This document shows, piece after piece, positions 28,110-37,029 of a DNA stretch of 64,000 bases. Origin of the DNA: Alkalihalobacillus deserti (lineage in GTDB: Bacteria > Bacillota > Bacilli > Bacillales > Bacillaceae_D); NCBI RefSeq assembly GCF_020734105.1, contig NZ_JAJAFR010000014.1, positions 34,837 through 98,836 on the forward strand, written 5' to 3'. Every line of letters starts with the position of its first letter. The stretch's first letter is position 1. The notes beneath the pieces were generated by a model. It ran no database searches and was not told where the DNA came from. It worked only from the letters and a program-made list of their open reading frames with translations. The position numbers and the translations under genes are program-made.

Positions 28110-28508
28110 TTAGTTTTCGTCTTCGACAGGTTCAGCTGTTTCAAACTGTACGCCTACAACATGAACGTTAATCGCTTGTAATTCAATAGCTGTCATCGTT
28201 TGTAAAGCTTGTTTAATATTTGATTGAATCAGGTTAGCCACTTCCGGGACCGATACTCCATATGTGATCACAACAGAAACATCGACTGTAATCCCATCTT
28301 CAGCAAGCTCCACTTTAACGCCTTTCCCATGGTTTTTACGACCTAATCTCTCAGCTACTCCAGTCGCGAAGTTACCACGCATTGTCGCTACACCGTCTAC
28401 TTCTGATGCAGCAATACCAGCAATGACTTCAATGACTTCTGGTGAGATTTCAACTTTACCAAGTTCAGACTTTTGTTCTTCGAGTTCGAGAATATGATTT
28501 TCATTCAT
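28110..28508 (-). CDS. yqhY: Asp23/Gls24 family protein YqhY
   Basis: A 132-residue acidic protein with the Asp23 core: VIEVIAGIAASEVDGVATM, then VDVSVVITYGVSVPEVA and VHVVGVQF. It is cotranscribed with accB-accC in many Bacillaceae and has been linked to control of acetyl-CoA carboxylase activity; the mechanism is not known from sequence. It starts 16 bp after accC. Confidence 0.93.
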   Translation of the reverse strand: MNENHILELEEQKSELGKVEISPEVIEVIAGIAASEVDGVATMRGNFATGVAERLGRKNHGKGVKVELAEDGITVDVSVVITYGVSVPEVANLIQSNIKQALQTMTAIELQAINVHVVGVQFETAEPVEDEN

Positions 28509-28524
28509 GCTATGTTCCTCCTAA

Positions 28525-29886
28525 TTAATTTAATTTGACGGACATGACATCATGCAGTTCAAGGAATTTCGTATTAAAATCACCTGAAATAAACGTCTCA
28601 TGATTCAGGAGGCGAAGATGGAAAGGAATTGTTGTCTCCACACCTTCAATTTCAAATTCCTCAAGCGCTCGTTTCATTTTTGCAATAGCTTCAGCTCGGG
28701 TCGCTCCATGCGTAATAACCTTAGCAACCATTGAGTCATAAAATGGAGAAATGACATAACCTGGGTAGACTGCAGAGTCAATTCGAACCCCTAGACCACC
28801 CGGTGCCAAGTAATTGGTTATCTTACCTGGAGAAGGCATGAAATTCTTTTTTGGATTTTCTGCATTGATTCGACATTCAATTGACCATCCTTGGAAGGTA
28901 ACATCATCCTGTGTAAACGTTAATTCTTCTCCACTTGCTACACGGATTTGTTCTTTAATTAGATCAATTCCAGTCACCATTTCTGTAACAGGATGCTCTA
29001 CTTGTATACGGGTATTCATTTCCATGAAATAAAATTTTCCATTTATGTGATCATAAATGAATTCAACTGTACCAGCCCCAGAGTAATCAACTGCCTTAGC
29101 TGCATTTACCGCGGCTGTTCCCATCTCGTTTCTTGTTTTAGCTGATATGGCAGGTGAAGGAGTTTCCTCTAATAGTTTTTGTAACCTTCTTTGGATACTA
29201 CAATCTCGTTCACCAAGGTGAATCACGTTTCCATAGTTATCAGCGAGTATTTGAATTTCAACATGTCTGAAATCTTCAATGTATTTTTCAATGTACACAC
29301 CGGGATTACCGAATGCTGTCGCTGCCTCTTGTTGGGTAATATTCATTCCCTTTTTGAGTTCTTCAGCTGTTCTAGCAACACGAATTCCTTTTCCGCCACC
29401 ACCGGCAGTCGCTTTAATGATGACAGGAAATCCAATTTCTTCTGCTACTGCTAGGCCTGCTTCTACATTTTCTACAATTCCTCTTGACCCAGGTACAATA
29501 GGTACTCCCGCTTTTGCCATTGTTGCTCTTGCCACGTCTTTTGTACCCATTTGATTAATTGCATATGGACTCGGTCCGATAAACGTTATATTACACGCCG
29601 CGCAGATTTCCGCAAAATCAGCGTTTTCTGCTAAGAATCCATATCCAGGATGAATCGCATCAACCTCCGTTAATGTCGCAAGACTCATAATGTTTGTTAC
29701 ATTTAAGTAACTTTTATTAGAAGCTGTTGGACCAATACAGTAAGCTTCATCAGCTAACCGTACGTGTAAAGAGTCTTTATCTGCTTCTGAATATACTGCT
29801 ACTGTTTCAATCTCTAATTCTCTGCATGCACGAATAATACGGACAGCAATTTCTCCACGGTTGGCAATTAAGATTTTTTTAATCAT
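28525..29886 (-). CDS. accC: acetyl-CoA carboxylase biotin carboxylase subunit
   Basis: ATP-dependent carboxylation of the biotin on AccB, first step of fatty acid synthesis. The 453 residues have the ATP-grasp glycine loop [14 protein letters not shown] near 160-172, [16 protein letters not shown] and the catalytic [16 protein letters not shown]. Full length. It follows accB by 15 bp. Confidence 0.97.
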   Translation of the reverse strand: MIKKILIANRGEIAVRIIRACRELEIETVAVYSEADKDSLHVRLADEAYCIGPTASNKSYLNVTNIMSLATLTEVDAIHPGYGFLAENADFAEICAACNITFIGPSPYAINQMGTKDVARATMAKAGVPIVPGSRGIVENVEAGLAVAEEIGFPVIIKATAGGGGKGIRVARTAEELKKGMNITQQEAATAFGNPGVYIEKYIEDFRHVEIQILADNYGNVIHLGERDCSIQRRLQKLLEETPSPAISAKTRNEMGTAAVNAAKAVDYSGAGTVEFIYDHINGKFYFMEMNTRIQVEHPVTEMVTGIDLIKEQIRVASGEELTFTQDDVTFQGWSIECRINAENPKKNFMPSPGKITNYLAPGGLGVRIDSAVYPGYVISPFYDSMVAKVITHGATRAEAIAKMKRALEEFEIEGVETTIPFHLRLLNHETFISGDFNTKFLELHDVMSVKLN

Positions 29887-29901
29887 CTGATCTCTCCCTA
29901 G

Positions 29902-30393
29902 CTATACAAGCTCTACAACAAATAATGGTTGACCGTATTCAACAAGCTCACCGTTTTCAGCGAGAACCTCTACAATCTTCCCTTTAACTTCTGCTTCAAT
30001 CTCATTCATTAGCTTCATCGCTTCGACGATACAAACGACTGATTCGTCTGTTACCCGAGCTCCTTGTTTTACATATGGCTCTGAGTCAGGTGATGGTGCC
30101 GAATAGAATGTTCCTACCATAGGTGATGTGATTGTATGTACATTCGCATTTGTTGTTGGCTCTTGAGCTTTTGTGATAACTGACTCTGCGGTTACTTTTT
30201 CTTCTTGTTGTACAACGGGTGCTGCTACTGCTACTGTTTCTCTTGGTCCTTCTATAACCTTGTCAACAGCTGGTGCTGGTGCAGCCTGCTTTTTTAGAAC
30301 AAGCTTAGTACCATCTTGTTCGAATTTTAATTCATTTACATTTGACTGATCTAATGCTTTAATTAATTCTTTTAATTCTTGTACTTTTAACAT
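29902..30393 (-). CDS. accB: biotin carboxyl carrier protein of acetyl-CoA carboxylase
   Basis: Carries biotin between AccC and the carboxyltransferase. Of 163 residues, 1-30 form the N-terminal helix region, 35-85 an Ala/Pro/Val-rich linker, and the C-terminal biotinyl domain has the biotinylated Lys in [16 protein letters not shown]. It is the first gene of accB-accC-yqhY. The 168-bp mobile element at 30543 sits in its upstream region. Confidence 0.97.
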   Translation of the reverse strand: MLKVQELKELIKALDQSNVNELKFEQDGTKLVLKKQAAPAPAVDKVIEGPRETVAVAAPVVQQEEKVTAESVITKAQEPTTNANVHTITSPMVGTFYSAPSPDSEPYVKQGARVTDESVVCIVEAMKLMNEIEAEVKGKIVEVLAENGELVEYGQPLFVVELV

Positions 30394-30542
30394 CTTTTGT
30401 ACACTCCCTCATTCCCTATCAAAGTTATGGATAAGGATTTCTAGTTTATCGTAGTTTACCGCTATTATAACATAATGATTTCGACAAAAAGGATTATATC
30501 CCTCTATATCTTATTAACAAAAAAAGACTGAATCTATTAGAA

Positions 30543-30710
30543 GAGGCTACTGAAAAAGGTCGTTATTTACCTTTTTCAATAGCCTCGAACCAAAAAGTGG
30601 TTCTTGGTGTGAGATATCACATCTTTAGCTTGCAATGAGAAACCCACTTGCGTGCAATGTGCGGAGACATTGATCTTTGAAAGGTCAGTGTTTGCCTTTT
30701 CAGTGCCCTC
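30543..30710. mobile_element. 168-bp MITE-like element with 8-bp target duplication (repeat copy D)
   Basis: The ends are inverted repeats: GAGGCTACTGAAAAAGG at 30543-30559, and CCTTTTCAGTGCCCTC ending at 30710, whose complement begins GAGGGCACTGAAAAGG. The direct repeat TATTAGAA flanks it at 30535-30542 and 30711-30718. Inside are the hairpins TGAAAAAGGT/ACCTTTTTCA and TTGCA/TGCAA around ATGAGAAACCCACTTG; the latter recalls the loop of repeat copy A. The ends resemble the TCAGGCTGTTGAGAAA ends of the IS1182-type element at 62.3 kb, so that type of transposase could mobilise it (inference). No ORF is credible. Confidence 0.8.
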
Positions 30711-30749
30711 TATTAGAAAACCATTTACATGAATTAGCGGAGTTAGCCT

Positions 30750-31124
30750 TTATTCTTGTGAAGTCTCAGCTGCACTTTCAGATTCAACTTCATTTTTTAT
30801 TAAAGCTTCCTTCTTGTATTGGCGGAAAACAGGAAACTCTGAAAGGTTGTCTGGAATCTTTCCGTTTTCTAATAAAATAATTTTCACAATATTTTTATTA
30901 CGCGCCATGTGAAATTTATCGCCATATTCATTTTCCTGCGTATAACGCTTTAAGCTTTGATAATCATCTTCTTTAATTGAAACTTTGTATGTATCTTCAT
31001 CGTTATCTTCAAATTGCTGTTCAAAGCCAACTTCAAATTCGACAATTTGGATATGATCATTTTTAATATTACGTGTCTGCTCTAAAACGGCCTTCGCACC
31101 TTCTGTTAAATCATTCCATTCCAT
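30750..31124 (-). CDS. uncharacterised acidic protein
   Basis: I do not recognise this 124-residue protein. It is acidic and polar throughout, without signal peptide or membrane segment, rich in Glu/Asp/Lys, with a central QFEDNDEDTYKVSIKEDDY and a C-terminal Glu/Ser-rich tail. The start at 31124 (MEWNDLTEGAKAV) is chosen because GAGGAG lies nine bases before it; the longer reading begins inside that ribosome site. It lies between accB and spoIIIAH in the same direction; no terminator separates it from the mobile element downstream. Confidence 0.72.
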   Translation of the reverse strand: MEWNDLTEGAKAVLEQTRNIKNDHIQIVEFEVGFEQQFEDNDEDTYKVSIKEDDYQSLKRYTQENEYGDKFHMARNKNIVKIILLENGKIPDNLSEFPVFRQYKKEALIKNEVESESAAETSQE

Positions 31125-31395
31125 TTCATATCGCTCCTCTGTCATTAGTTACTTTGCGTATTATATCATAGACAAATGACGAGATGCATCCTTTCTAAAA
31201 TTGGTTTTTCCTTTTTTTATGGACAAAGAATTAAGAAAGAAAGCAACTAATGCCACTTTTGATTTCTTTTATACTTTTAATCCCTTTTAATTTTTCATTG
31301 CATTTTATTATCCACATTTACTTTCTCCGCTTTTATTTCGTTTCCCATCACTAGAATTTATGCCGCTTTATTTATAACTAGTTTTCAAATGACGA

Positions 31396-31417
31396 AAGCC
31401 GCCAAATTGGCGGCTTC
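31396..31417 (-). terminator. probable terminator of the spoIIIA operon
   Basis: The GC-rich stem AAGCCGCC/GGCGGCTT (31396-31403, 31409-31416) stands 9 bp past the spoIIIAH stop. The T tract on the minus strand is weak (TTTC), so termination may be incomplete. Confidence 0.6.
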
Positions 31418-31424
31418 TTCCTTT

Positions 31425-32027
31425 TTATTTTGAAGCTTGGTGCGCTACCGTAACCTCTGATTGACTACCTAAGTGATTAAGTGTCAAACTAAGAATCTCA
31501 TTAGCTTCTGCTGCAGAAAGCTCTTCCGTTTGAACAATCACTCGCACTTGATTATCCTCTGCTAATACAAGTGCATCTTCATAACCTTTAGCGATAATTA
31601 ATGTTTCTAATTGATATTCTTTTTGTCCTAAACGTTGTAATTCCATGCTTTTTTCATGTGCATCGACTTTTTCTTCAGCAGATGCATCTGCAGAAGCTCG
31701 AATATTTGTATACTCTTCAACCATACGGTCACGTGTTGCTTGAAGCTCCATACGAATTGAAGCAAAAGCTTCATTCGTAGTAATTGAAGAGATCATTCCT
31801 GATTCTGCTTCTTCAACCTCGTCTAATTCTTCAGCAATGTTAACAATGACTTCGTTCGCATCGCCACTGGTTGGCTGCTCAAAATCTAACTCTTGTTCCT
31901 CTTGATTTTCCCCTACAAACGCAATTTCTTCACCTGGAGCTTGCGGAGATGAAACATAGTACACCGAAAGTACAATAATCAAACTTAACATCGTTAACAA
32001 CCAAACTGTCTGCTTTTTCAATACCAT
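31425..32027 (-). CDS. spoIIIAH: stage III sporulation protein AH
   Basis: Mother-cell membrane protein whose extracytoplasmic YscJ/FliF-like ring domain binds forespore SpoIIQ to build the feeding channel. The 200 residues have an N-terminal membrane helix at about 7-27, an acidic linker, and a C-terminal domain with EYQLETLIIAKGYEDALVLA. It is the last gene of the operon and starts 1 bp after spoIIIAG. Confidence 0.93.
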   Translation of the reverse strand: MVLKKQTVWLLTMLSLIIVLSVYYVSSPQAPGEEIAFVGENQEEQELDFEQPTSGDANEVIVNIAEELDEVEEAESGMISSITTNEAFASIRMELQATRDRMVEEYTNIRASADASAEEKVDAHEKSMELQRLGQKEYQLETLIIAKGYEDALVLAEDNQVRVIVQTEELSAAEANEILSLTLNHLGSQSEVTVAHQASK

Positions 32028-32696
32028 TTACGAGTCCTCCTTAGTTTTCTTCGGCATAACCGAAACTCTATGTGTTGGTACATCTAATGATCGACTTACT
32101 GCTTCTACCACCCAACTTTTCACTTGAGCATTTTCAACCCCTTTAGCCACAACCAAAACTCCACGGATAGATGGTTTTTCTGTTTGGACTAAGATAGGTT
32201 CTTCTTTTTCACCGTTACGAATAATGACTAGTTGTTCGTCACGAGAAATATCTTCTACTTTTCTAGTTCCACCTTCTCGGTCGGTTTCATCTGTATGTTG
32301 CTGTTTTTCATTCGTATTTCTCTCATACACATTTCGCTCTGTATCGGCTAAATTAATCATGACTGAAACATCTGAAATACCAATGATCTGTTCAAGTTGC
32401 TCTTTCAACTGATTTTCATAGCGCATTTCATAGTCTTGCATTGAATTTGGTTCCACTGACGAACCCCTTTTGAATACCGGCTCATCTTCCTCTTCTTTTT
32501 CTTCATTAAAAGCGGGTAAGGAATGTTCTTCGTCTCCTGCTGGATTGGTCAGAAGGTTGCCCGTTATCATGAGCGCAAGACCTACACATCCAAGAAGCAA
32601 AACATAGTGAAGAGGTAAACGCCGTTTTTTTCCTTTATCCTGCTTCTTGAATAGGTTCTGTAGCCATTGTTGATCCTTCTGTTCGTCGCGATTCAT
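32028..32696 (-). CDS. spoIIIAG: stage III sporulation protein AG
   Basis: Ring-forming component of the SpoIIIA-SpoIIQ channel. The 222 residues have one N-terminal membrane helix (about 29-47, HYVLLLGCVGLALMITGNLL), an acidic linker, and a C-terminal ring-building motif region with YENQLKEQLEQIIGISDV and VRGVLVVAKG-like segments. The start at 32696 (MNRDEQKD) overlaps the spoIIIAF stop by 4 bp (ATGA); the longer reading starts at TTG without need. Confidence 0.93.
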   Translation of the reverse strand: MNRDEQKDQQWLQNLFKKQDKGKKRRLPLHYVLLLGCVGLALMITGNLLTNPAGDEEHSLPAFNEEKEEEDEPVFKRGSSVEPNSMQDYEMRYENQLKEQLEQIIGISDVSVMINLADTERNVYERNTNEKQQHTDETDREGGTRKVEDISRDEQLVIIRNGEKEEPILVQTEKPSIRGVLVVAKGVENAQVKSWVVEAVSRSLDVPTHRVSVMPKKTKEDS

Positions 32697-33382
32697 TCTG
32701 CTCGTTTCCCCCCTTCCCAAGCTAGTAAAATCTTTTCTTTAGGGATGTACCAGTTTTCTGAGAGAAATTGTTGAACAGGTTCTAAATCATGACTCGTTTC
32801 ATCGATTTCGTCCGTAGTTGTAATTGGTTTAGATGTATCAATATGAACAACTTGAACAGATGAATTTCCTCTTGATTTTTCTTGTTCAACAGTTGGTTTC
32901 GACGATGATTGAACATAAACATGAATAGCTTTGATCGCATAAATCATTTGTTCCTCATTCAGTTGCTGCTCTTGACTATCTAAATGTTCAAGTACATCGT
33001 CATCCAATTCAACAGCGACATGGTCAATTGTCAGCTCATGCTGTTCAAGCAATGTCTCTGCTACTTGTCTCTCAAGTTGGACAGCCACCTGTTCTAAATG
33101 ATATGCACGTTGTCCCAACTCTATTTCTCTTTTTTGCAAATTTATTTGATGATTTACAGATTGTTCAGTTTGTACCGTCACATTTGACAAGGAAAAAAGC
33201 CATTCATCAACGTCTTCAGTGAATATTGAAAGTAATGGTTGAAGCATGACAACTAATAAAAGTAAACCAACAACCATTTTTACATAGCGCTGCATATTCG
33301 AATTGGGTAGCATTAACTCTAAAATAGTAGCAAGTAAAATTAATAGAATGATGTTCGTAAGCCATTCTGTCAAAAAGCCCAT
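32693..33382 (-). CDS. spoIIIAF: stage III sporulation protein AF
   Basis: Membrane protein of the channel, 229 residues: two N-terminal helices (about 4-25 and 33-55: MGFLTEWLTNIILLILLATI, YVKMVVGLLLLVVMLQPLL) and a soluble ring-like domain with a long charged helix. The start at 33382 follows AAAGGAG by 8 bases; the longer reading to 33457 runs into the repeat upstream. In B. subtilis spoIIIAE and spoIIIAF are nearly adjacent, but here 342 bp of repeats separate them. Confidence 0.92.
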   Translation of the reverse strand: MGFLTEWLTNIILLILLATILELMLPNSNMQRYVKMVVGLLLLVVMLQPLLSIFTEDVDEWLFSLSNVTVQTEQSVNHQINLQKREIELGQRAYHLEQVAVQLERQVAETLLEQHELTIDHVAVELDDDVLEHLDSQEQQLNEEQMIYAIKAIHVYVQSSSKPTVEQEKSRGNSSVQVVHIDTSKPITTTDEIDETSHDLEPVQQFLSENWYIPKEKILLAWEGGKRAE

Positions 33383-33438
33383 TGGTTTTTCTCCTTTCAT
33401 TAGAATTAAGAGACAAGTTTGGATTTGCTGAATGAATA

Positions 33439-33725
33439 CCTTGTTATGTGCGTACATGTTTGCGATGGCTCCGCACGCTGCGCGCCTTCTGAGAAGATCG
33501 CTCAGAAGGCTTAAAACATGGCAGCGGCTATGCCTAATCGTGTCGAGTTTGTCAAAAGGTGAATACGCCCTTCGGCCTTGTTATGTGCGTACATGTTTGC
33601 GATGGCTCCGCACGCTGCGCGCCTTCTGAGAAGATCGCTCAGAAGGCTTAAAACATGGCAGCGGCTATGCTCATCGCGACGATTTTGTCCCAAAAGGTGA
33701 AGTGCACACCTTTTGGGACAAAATC
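33439..33725. repeat. structured intergenic repeat, tandem copies B1 and B2, inside the spoIIIA operon
   Basis: Two identical 95-bp blocks (33439-33533 and 33576-33670, period 137 bp) each contain ATGGCTCCGCACGCTGC, the hairpin GCCTTCTGAG/CTCAGAAGGC with loop AAGATCG, TTAAAAC and GCAGCGG, where CGCTGC pairs with GCAGCG across the hairpin. After B2 a 19-bp perfect hairpin GATTTTGTCCCAAAAGGTG/CACCTTTTGGGACAAAATC (33681-33725) reaches the spoIIIAE stop; B1 is followed by a degenerate left arm only. The block separates spoIIIAE from spoIIIAF. The ORFs in it are by-products. Confidence 0.85.
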
Positions 33726-34903
33726 TATCTCATCATAATAGACAAATTCCCCGCTGCTACCATGATGGTGATGGCTAGGAAGAACATAAGGCAGACGACG
33801 GCCATGGCTGCGAAGACAAAAATGACGGCTTTTCCGATGATGGACAAGCATTCGATGATGGCCCCTCCGCCTAGTGGTTGAAGGACAGCTGCAGATAAGT
33901 TAAAGATGATGGCAAGGGATAACACTTTTAAAGCTGGGAATGCACATAGCATTAGAAGAATTCCTAAACCAGCTATCCCGATCGTATTTTTTAACAATAC
34001 AGATGCTGAGAGCACGGTGTCTGCTGCATCTGTAAACATCCGACCAACAACCGGTACTAGGTTTCCAGCAATAAACTTAGCCGTTCGCACCGTAATGCCG
34101 TCTGAAACTGCAGTTGCTGCCCCTTGAACAGATATGACTCCAAGAAAAATGGTTAGAAAAATTCCTAATGTACCTACTGCTATATTTCTTAAAAACGTGG
34201 CAAGCTTTGTTACTTTATAGTGGTCAGTTAGTGTTGAAACAATGCTAAGGACTGCTGACAAGAATAATAGTGGTAGCACGACATGCTGTATTAATAATCC
34301 ACTTGTATTCACAAAAAATATAATCAATGGATGAAACAGAGCAGCTGATGTAATACTCCCAATTGCAGCCATCATAGCAAGCAACAAAGGTAGAAGCGCG
34401 ATCATAAAATGGACCATGTTGTTGATGGCGTCTGAGGCGTAAGAAATAGCCACGTGAAAACTATTTAAAGCGATAATCATGAGCACCATATAAGTGATCG
34501 CATAAGCTACTTTGCTGATTGTATGTTGTTCAAACGCATTTTGAAGAGACTGTAAGATCATACAAAAAACCGTTAGTAAAATAAGTGACCCTAGTAATTT
34601 TCCATTGACAAGTAACTCGTGTAGTAAAAAGCGAAGGAGGCCTAGTCCCCATTCCTTTATGGAAAACTGCTTTTCACCTCGAACGAATTCCATAAACGTT
34701 CCTTTCTGACTTTCAGGTAGGAAGCCACCGTATTCCGTAGAAATTTCCTCCCAGTATGCTCGGACTTCGTCTAATTGGAGTTGTTCCATTTGTTTTTCAA
34801 CAAAGCCTTGCTCGTCCAATGGGTCATTTTCAGCCGAACTGACTGGTGCAAACATAAGTAGAATGGAAGCTACGATTATTCCTTGGACGATGAACCGAAT
34901 CAC
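33725..34903 (-). CDS. spoIIIAE: stage III sporulation protein AE
   Basis: Large polytopic membrane protein thought to form the export-like core of the SpoIIIA channel. Of 392 residues, a signal-like helix spans 7-22, an acidic extracytoplasmic stretch lies at 25-75, and about eight helices follow (for example 98-120, 131-152, 165-200, 217-245, 318-345, 365-390). Full length for the family. It lies downstream of spoIIIAD and upstream of the inserted repeats. Confidence 0.94.
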   Translation of the reverse strand: MIRFIVQGIIVASILLMFAPVSSAENDPLDEQGFVEKQMEQLQLDEVRAYWEEISTEYGGFLPESQKGTFMEFVRGEKQFSIKEWGLGLLRFLLHELLVNGKLLGSLILLTVFCMILQSLQNAFEQHTISKVAYAITYMVLMIIALNSFHVAISYASDAINNMVHFMIALLPLLLAMMAAIGSITSAALFHPLIIFFVNTSGLLIQHVVLPLLFLSAVLSIVSTLTDHYKVTKLATFLRNIAVGTLGIFLTIFLGVISVQGAATAVSDGITVRTAKFIAGNLVPVVGRMFTDAADTVLSASVLLKNTIGIAGLGILLMLCAFPALKVLSLAIIFNLSAAVLQPLGGGAIIECLSIIGKAVIFVFAAMAVVCLMFFLAITIMVAAGNLSIMMR

Positions 34904-34928
34904 GCTTGTCCCTCCCCTTTTTCGCTCT

Positions 34929-35318
34929 TTATGAAGGTAAAAGAGCTAGAACCATTTCGATTACTGCTGTTAAGATTGGTATTGCCATTACTAGTATAAG
35001 AATTTTACCTGCTAATTCAATTTTAGAAGCAATCGCAGCTTGTCCTGCATCTTTAGCTATTTGTGCACCAAACTCTGCGATATAAGCAATTCCAATAATC
35101 TTTAAGATCGTTTGTAAATACATCATATTCATATTTGCTTGCTCAGCAATTCCCTCGAGCATGTTAATTATTTTGGCGATTTCATCTATTAAAAACAGAA
35201 AAATGAGGATTCCAACAAAAACAGTTAACATAAAGGCAAACAACGGCTTTTGCTCTTTTATAACCAAGGCTAGGAAGGTTGCGATAAGCCCTAACCCGAC
35301 TATTTGGATAATATCAAT
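34929..35318 (-). CDS. spoIIIAD: stage III sporulation protein AD, probable non-standard start codon
   Basis: Small membrane protein with three or four helices, paralogous in part to SpoIIIAC. Recognisable parts are VIKEQKPLFAFMLTVFVG and TILKIIGIAYIAEFGAQIAKDAGQ. A conventional start (TTG at 35267) would give 112 residues, remove the conserved N-terminal helix IDIIQIVGLGLIATFLALV, and has no ribosome site. That helix is encoded in frame upstream up to a TGA at 35325-35327. The only start-like codons there are ATT (35316-35318) and GTT (35322-35324). A strong AAAGGGGTGA lies 6 bases before the ATT. I set the start at ATT; 130 codons including stop. A sequencing error or GTG-to-GTT mutation is an alternative. 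Confidence 0.8.
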   Translation of the reverse strand: MDIIQIVGLGLIATFLALVIKEQKPLFAFMLTVFVGILIFLFLIDEIAKIINMLEGIAEQANMNMMYLQTILKIIGIAYIAEFGAQIAKDAGQAAIASKIELAGKILILVMAIPILTAVIEMVLALLPS

Positions 35319-35332
35319 CGCAACTCACCCCT

Positions 35333-35539
35333 TTACCCCTGAAACAGGAAAACCCCTTTGATTTTCTGAAAAAGATCATCCACGATCGTGGCAACCATAT
35401 ACAAAACGACAACGAAGCCAATTAAGGTTACCCAGTGGGCCCAATCTTCCTTTCCCATTTGCTTCAAAACCGTATGAATCATTGCCACAACTATTCCGAT
35501 TCCTGCTATTTGAAAAATGGTGTTAACATCGTACACCAC
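35333..35539 (-). CDS. spoIIIAC: stage III sporulation protein AC
   Basis: The 68-residue protein has two membrane helices (about 7-27 and 38-57: IFQIAGIGIVVAMIHTVLKQ, WVTLIGFVVVLYMVATIV) joined by a conserved polar loop QMGKEDWAH. Typical length. It lies between spoIIIAB and spoIIIAD. Confidence 0.94.
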   Translation of the reverse strand: MVYDVNTIFQIAGIGIVVAMIHTVLKQMGKEDWAHWVTLIGFVVVLYMVATIVDDLFQKIKGVFLFQG

Positions 35540-35571
35540 GACCTCTCCCCCTCCTACTTCCTACTCTTGCT

Positions 35572-36084
35572 CTATAGCATGAGAATGACAATTAGCAACC
35601 CTGTAAGAAATCCTAGACTCTTAATCATTCGTTCATAACGATGTTGGCGTTCTTTAGCCTCATGTTCTTCACGTTCTAGGTGAGCCAGTGTCAATTTAAT
35701 CTGCTTTTGCTGCTGCTCTCGGTCATGCTGCCCAAGAGTTGCTCCAAATTGCATCATGACTTCTCGTTCACTATCAAGCATAGATGTTAAGTTCCAGGTT
35801 TCCTTTAAACTTTCTTCCCAAGCTTCAAATGCCGTTTCTTGCTTCGTGAGTAACCGGTCAGAGAAGCGTTCAAAAAAATAAGAAATAGGCCTTGGCATTT
35901 GCTTAGCAATATGCATACTTGCTTCGGCGAGCGGGGTTAATCCATACATGATCTCGGCTTCGAGTGACTGGATCGCAACTTTTAATTGACGTAATTGCTT
36001 TGGCCTTTCACTTAATCGTTTAGCAAATTCAAATCCAAGCCAGGTTGTTGCAAGAATTATGATTACCGCACCTAAAAGCTTCAT
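35572..36084 (-). CDS. spoIIIAB: stage III sporulation protein AB
   Basis: The 170-residue protein has N- and C-terminal membrane helices (1-18 and 152-169) flanking a cytoplasmic helical domain (SIQSLEAEIMYGLTPLAEA). It resembles GspF-type helical domains and is proposed to couple the SpoIIIAA ATPase to the channel. The ATG overlaps the spoIIIAA stop by 4 bp. Confidence 0.94.
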   Translation of the reverse strand: MKLLGAVIIILATTWLGFEFAKRLSERPKQLRQLKVAIQSLEAEIMYGLTPLAEASMHIAKQMPRPISYFFERFSDRLLTKQETAFEAWEESLKETWNLTSMLDSEREVMMQFGATLGQHDREQQQKQIKLTLAHLEREEHEAKERQHRYERMIKSLGFLTGLLIVILML

Positions 36085-37013
36085 TTTACTCTCACCACGT
36101 CTCGCCTTTGTTGATTTCGAATTCGACGAATTACACCTGCCTGGGTTGTTCTTGTTAATTCAACACAACGTTCAAAAGCTTCCATTTCAAGCAACGATTT
36201 CAATGCGGGACGCCGTTCAATATCTTCAAGCGAGTAACCATGAGCCGTTGTCATTACTTTTACCCCGGCATGAAGAGCTTCTTGAACCGCAAAAACATCC
36301 TCTTCTCTTCCAATTTCATCGACGATAATAACATCTGGACTCATTGAACGAATGAGCATCATCATCCCTTCTGCCTTTGGACATCCATCAAGTACGTCTA
36401 CTCTTGACCCTAGTTCAAGCTGAGGAACACCCTTCATACTTGCCGCTATCTCAGACCGTTCATCAACAATTCCAACTTTTAATGGCGCAATGTTTTTACT
36501 CGGCATTCCTTGACTAATTAATCGTGCTACATCTCGTAGCATTGTCGTCTTTCCTGTTTGCGGTGGACCAATAAAAAGAGTATTTAACCATTTTTGGTCA
36601 TATAATTGTGAGACAAGCCGATCCGCAACACCAATGGTTTGCCTAGCGATCCGAATGTTAAAGGAGCTTATGTCTCTTAATGTTTTAACTTGTCCGTGAT
36701 CAAGAACGACTTTTCCCGCCAAACCAACTCGATGTCCACCTTTGATCGTAATAAATCCACGTCGTAATTCTTCTTCAAAGGCATACATCGAATACTGACT
36801 CAATTGATTTAATAAAAATTTGGCATCATCAGCTTTAACGATGTAATGTCGATCGTTGACACTTGGATAATAGGGTATTCCTCTTGAAATGACTTCGAGA
36901 GGACGTCCTACTCGGAGGCGGATTTCTTCGGTTTTTTCTAGGATTATTGGTGACAACTGTTTAAGTACTTCTCGAATATCCCCTGGTAAAATTGCTACAA
37001 CATCTTGTAACAT
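36081..37013 (-). CDS. spoIIIAA: stage III sporulation protein AA (secretion-type ATPase)
   Basis: Cytoplasmic AAA-type ATPase related to type II/IV secretion motors that energises the SpoIIIA channel. Of 310 residues, Walker A is FIGPPQTGKTTMLRD, an IVDERSEIA segment follows, Walker B-like is VIIVDEIGREED, and TTAHGYSLEDI is the conserved His loop. The start at 37013 (MLQDVVAILP) is preceded by a G-rich ribosome site; the longer reading begins at TTG inside yqhV. Confidence 0.94.
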   Translation of the reverse strand: MLQDVVAILPGDIREVLKQLSPIILEKTEEIRLRVGRPLEVISRGIPYYPSVNDRHYIVKADDAKFLLNQLSQYSMYAFEEELRRGFITIKGGHRVGLAGKVVLDHGQVKTLRDISSFNIRIARQTIGVADRLVSQLYDQKWLNTLFIGPPQTGKTTMLRDVARLISQGMPSKNIAPLKVGIVDERSEIAASMKGVPQLELGSRVDVLDGCPKAEGMMMLIRSMSPDVIIVDEIGREEDVFAVQEALHAGVKVMTTAHGYSLEDIERRPALKSLLEMEAFERCVELTRTTQAGVIRRIRNQQRRDVVRVK

Positions 37014-37029
37014 GATCCCTTCGCCCCCC

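Noticed and set aside
33511..33851. two minus-strand ORFs of 60-67 codons before spoIIIAF
   Set aside because: They run through the repeat block and the spoIIIAE 3' end without ribosome sites.
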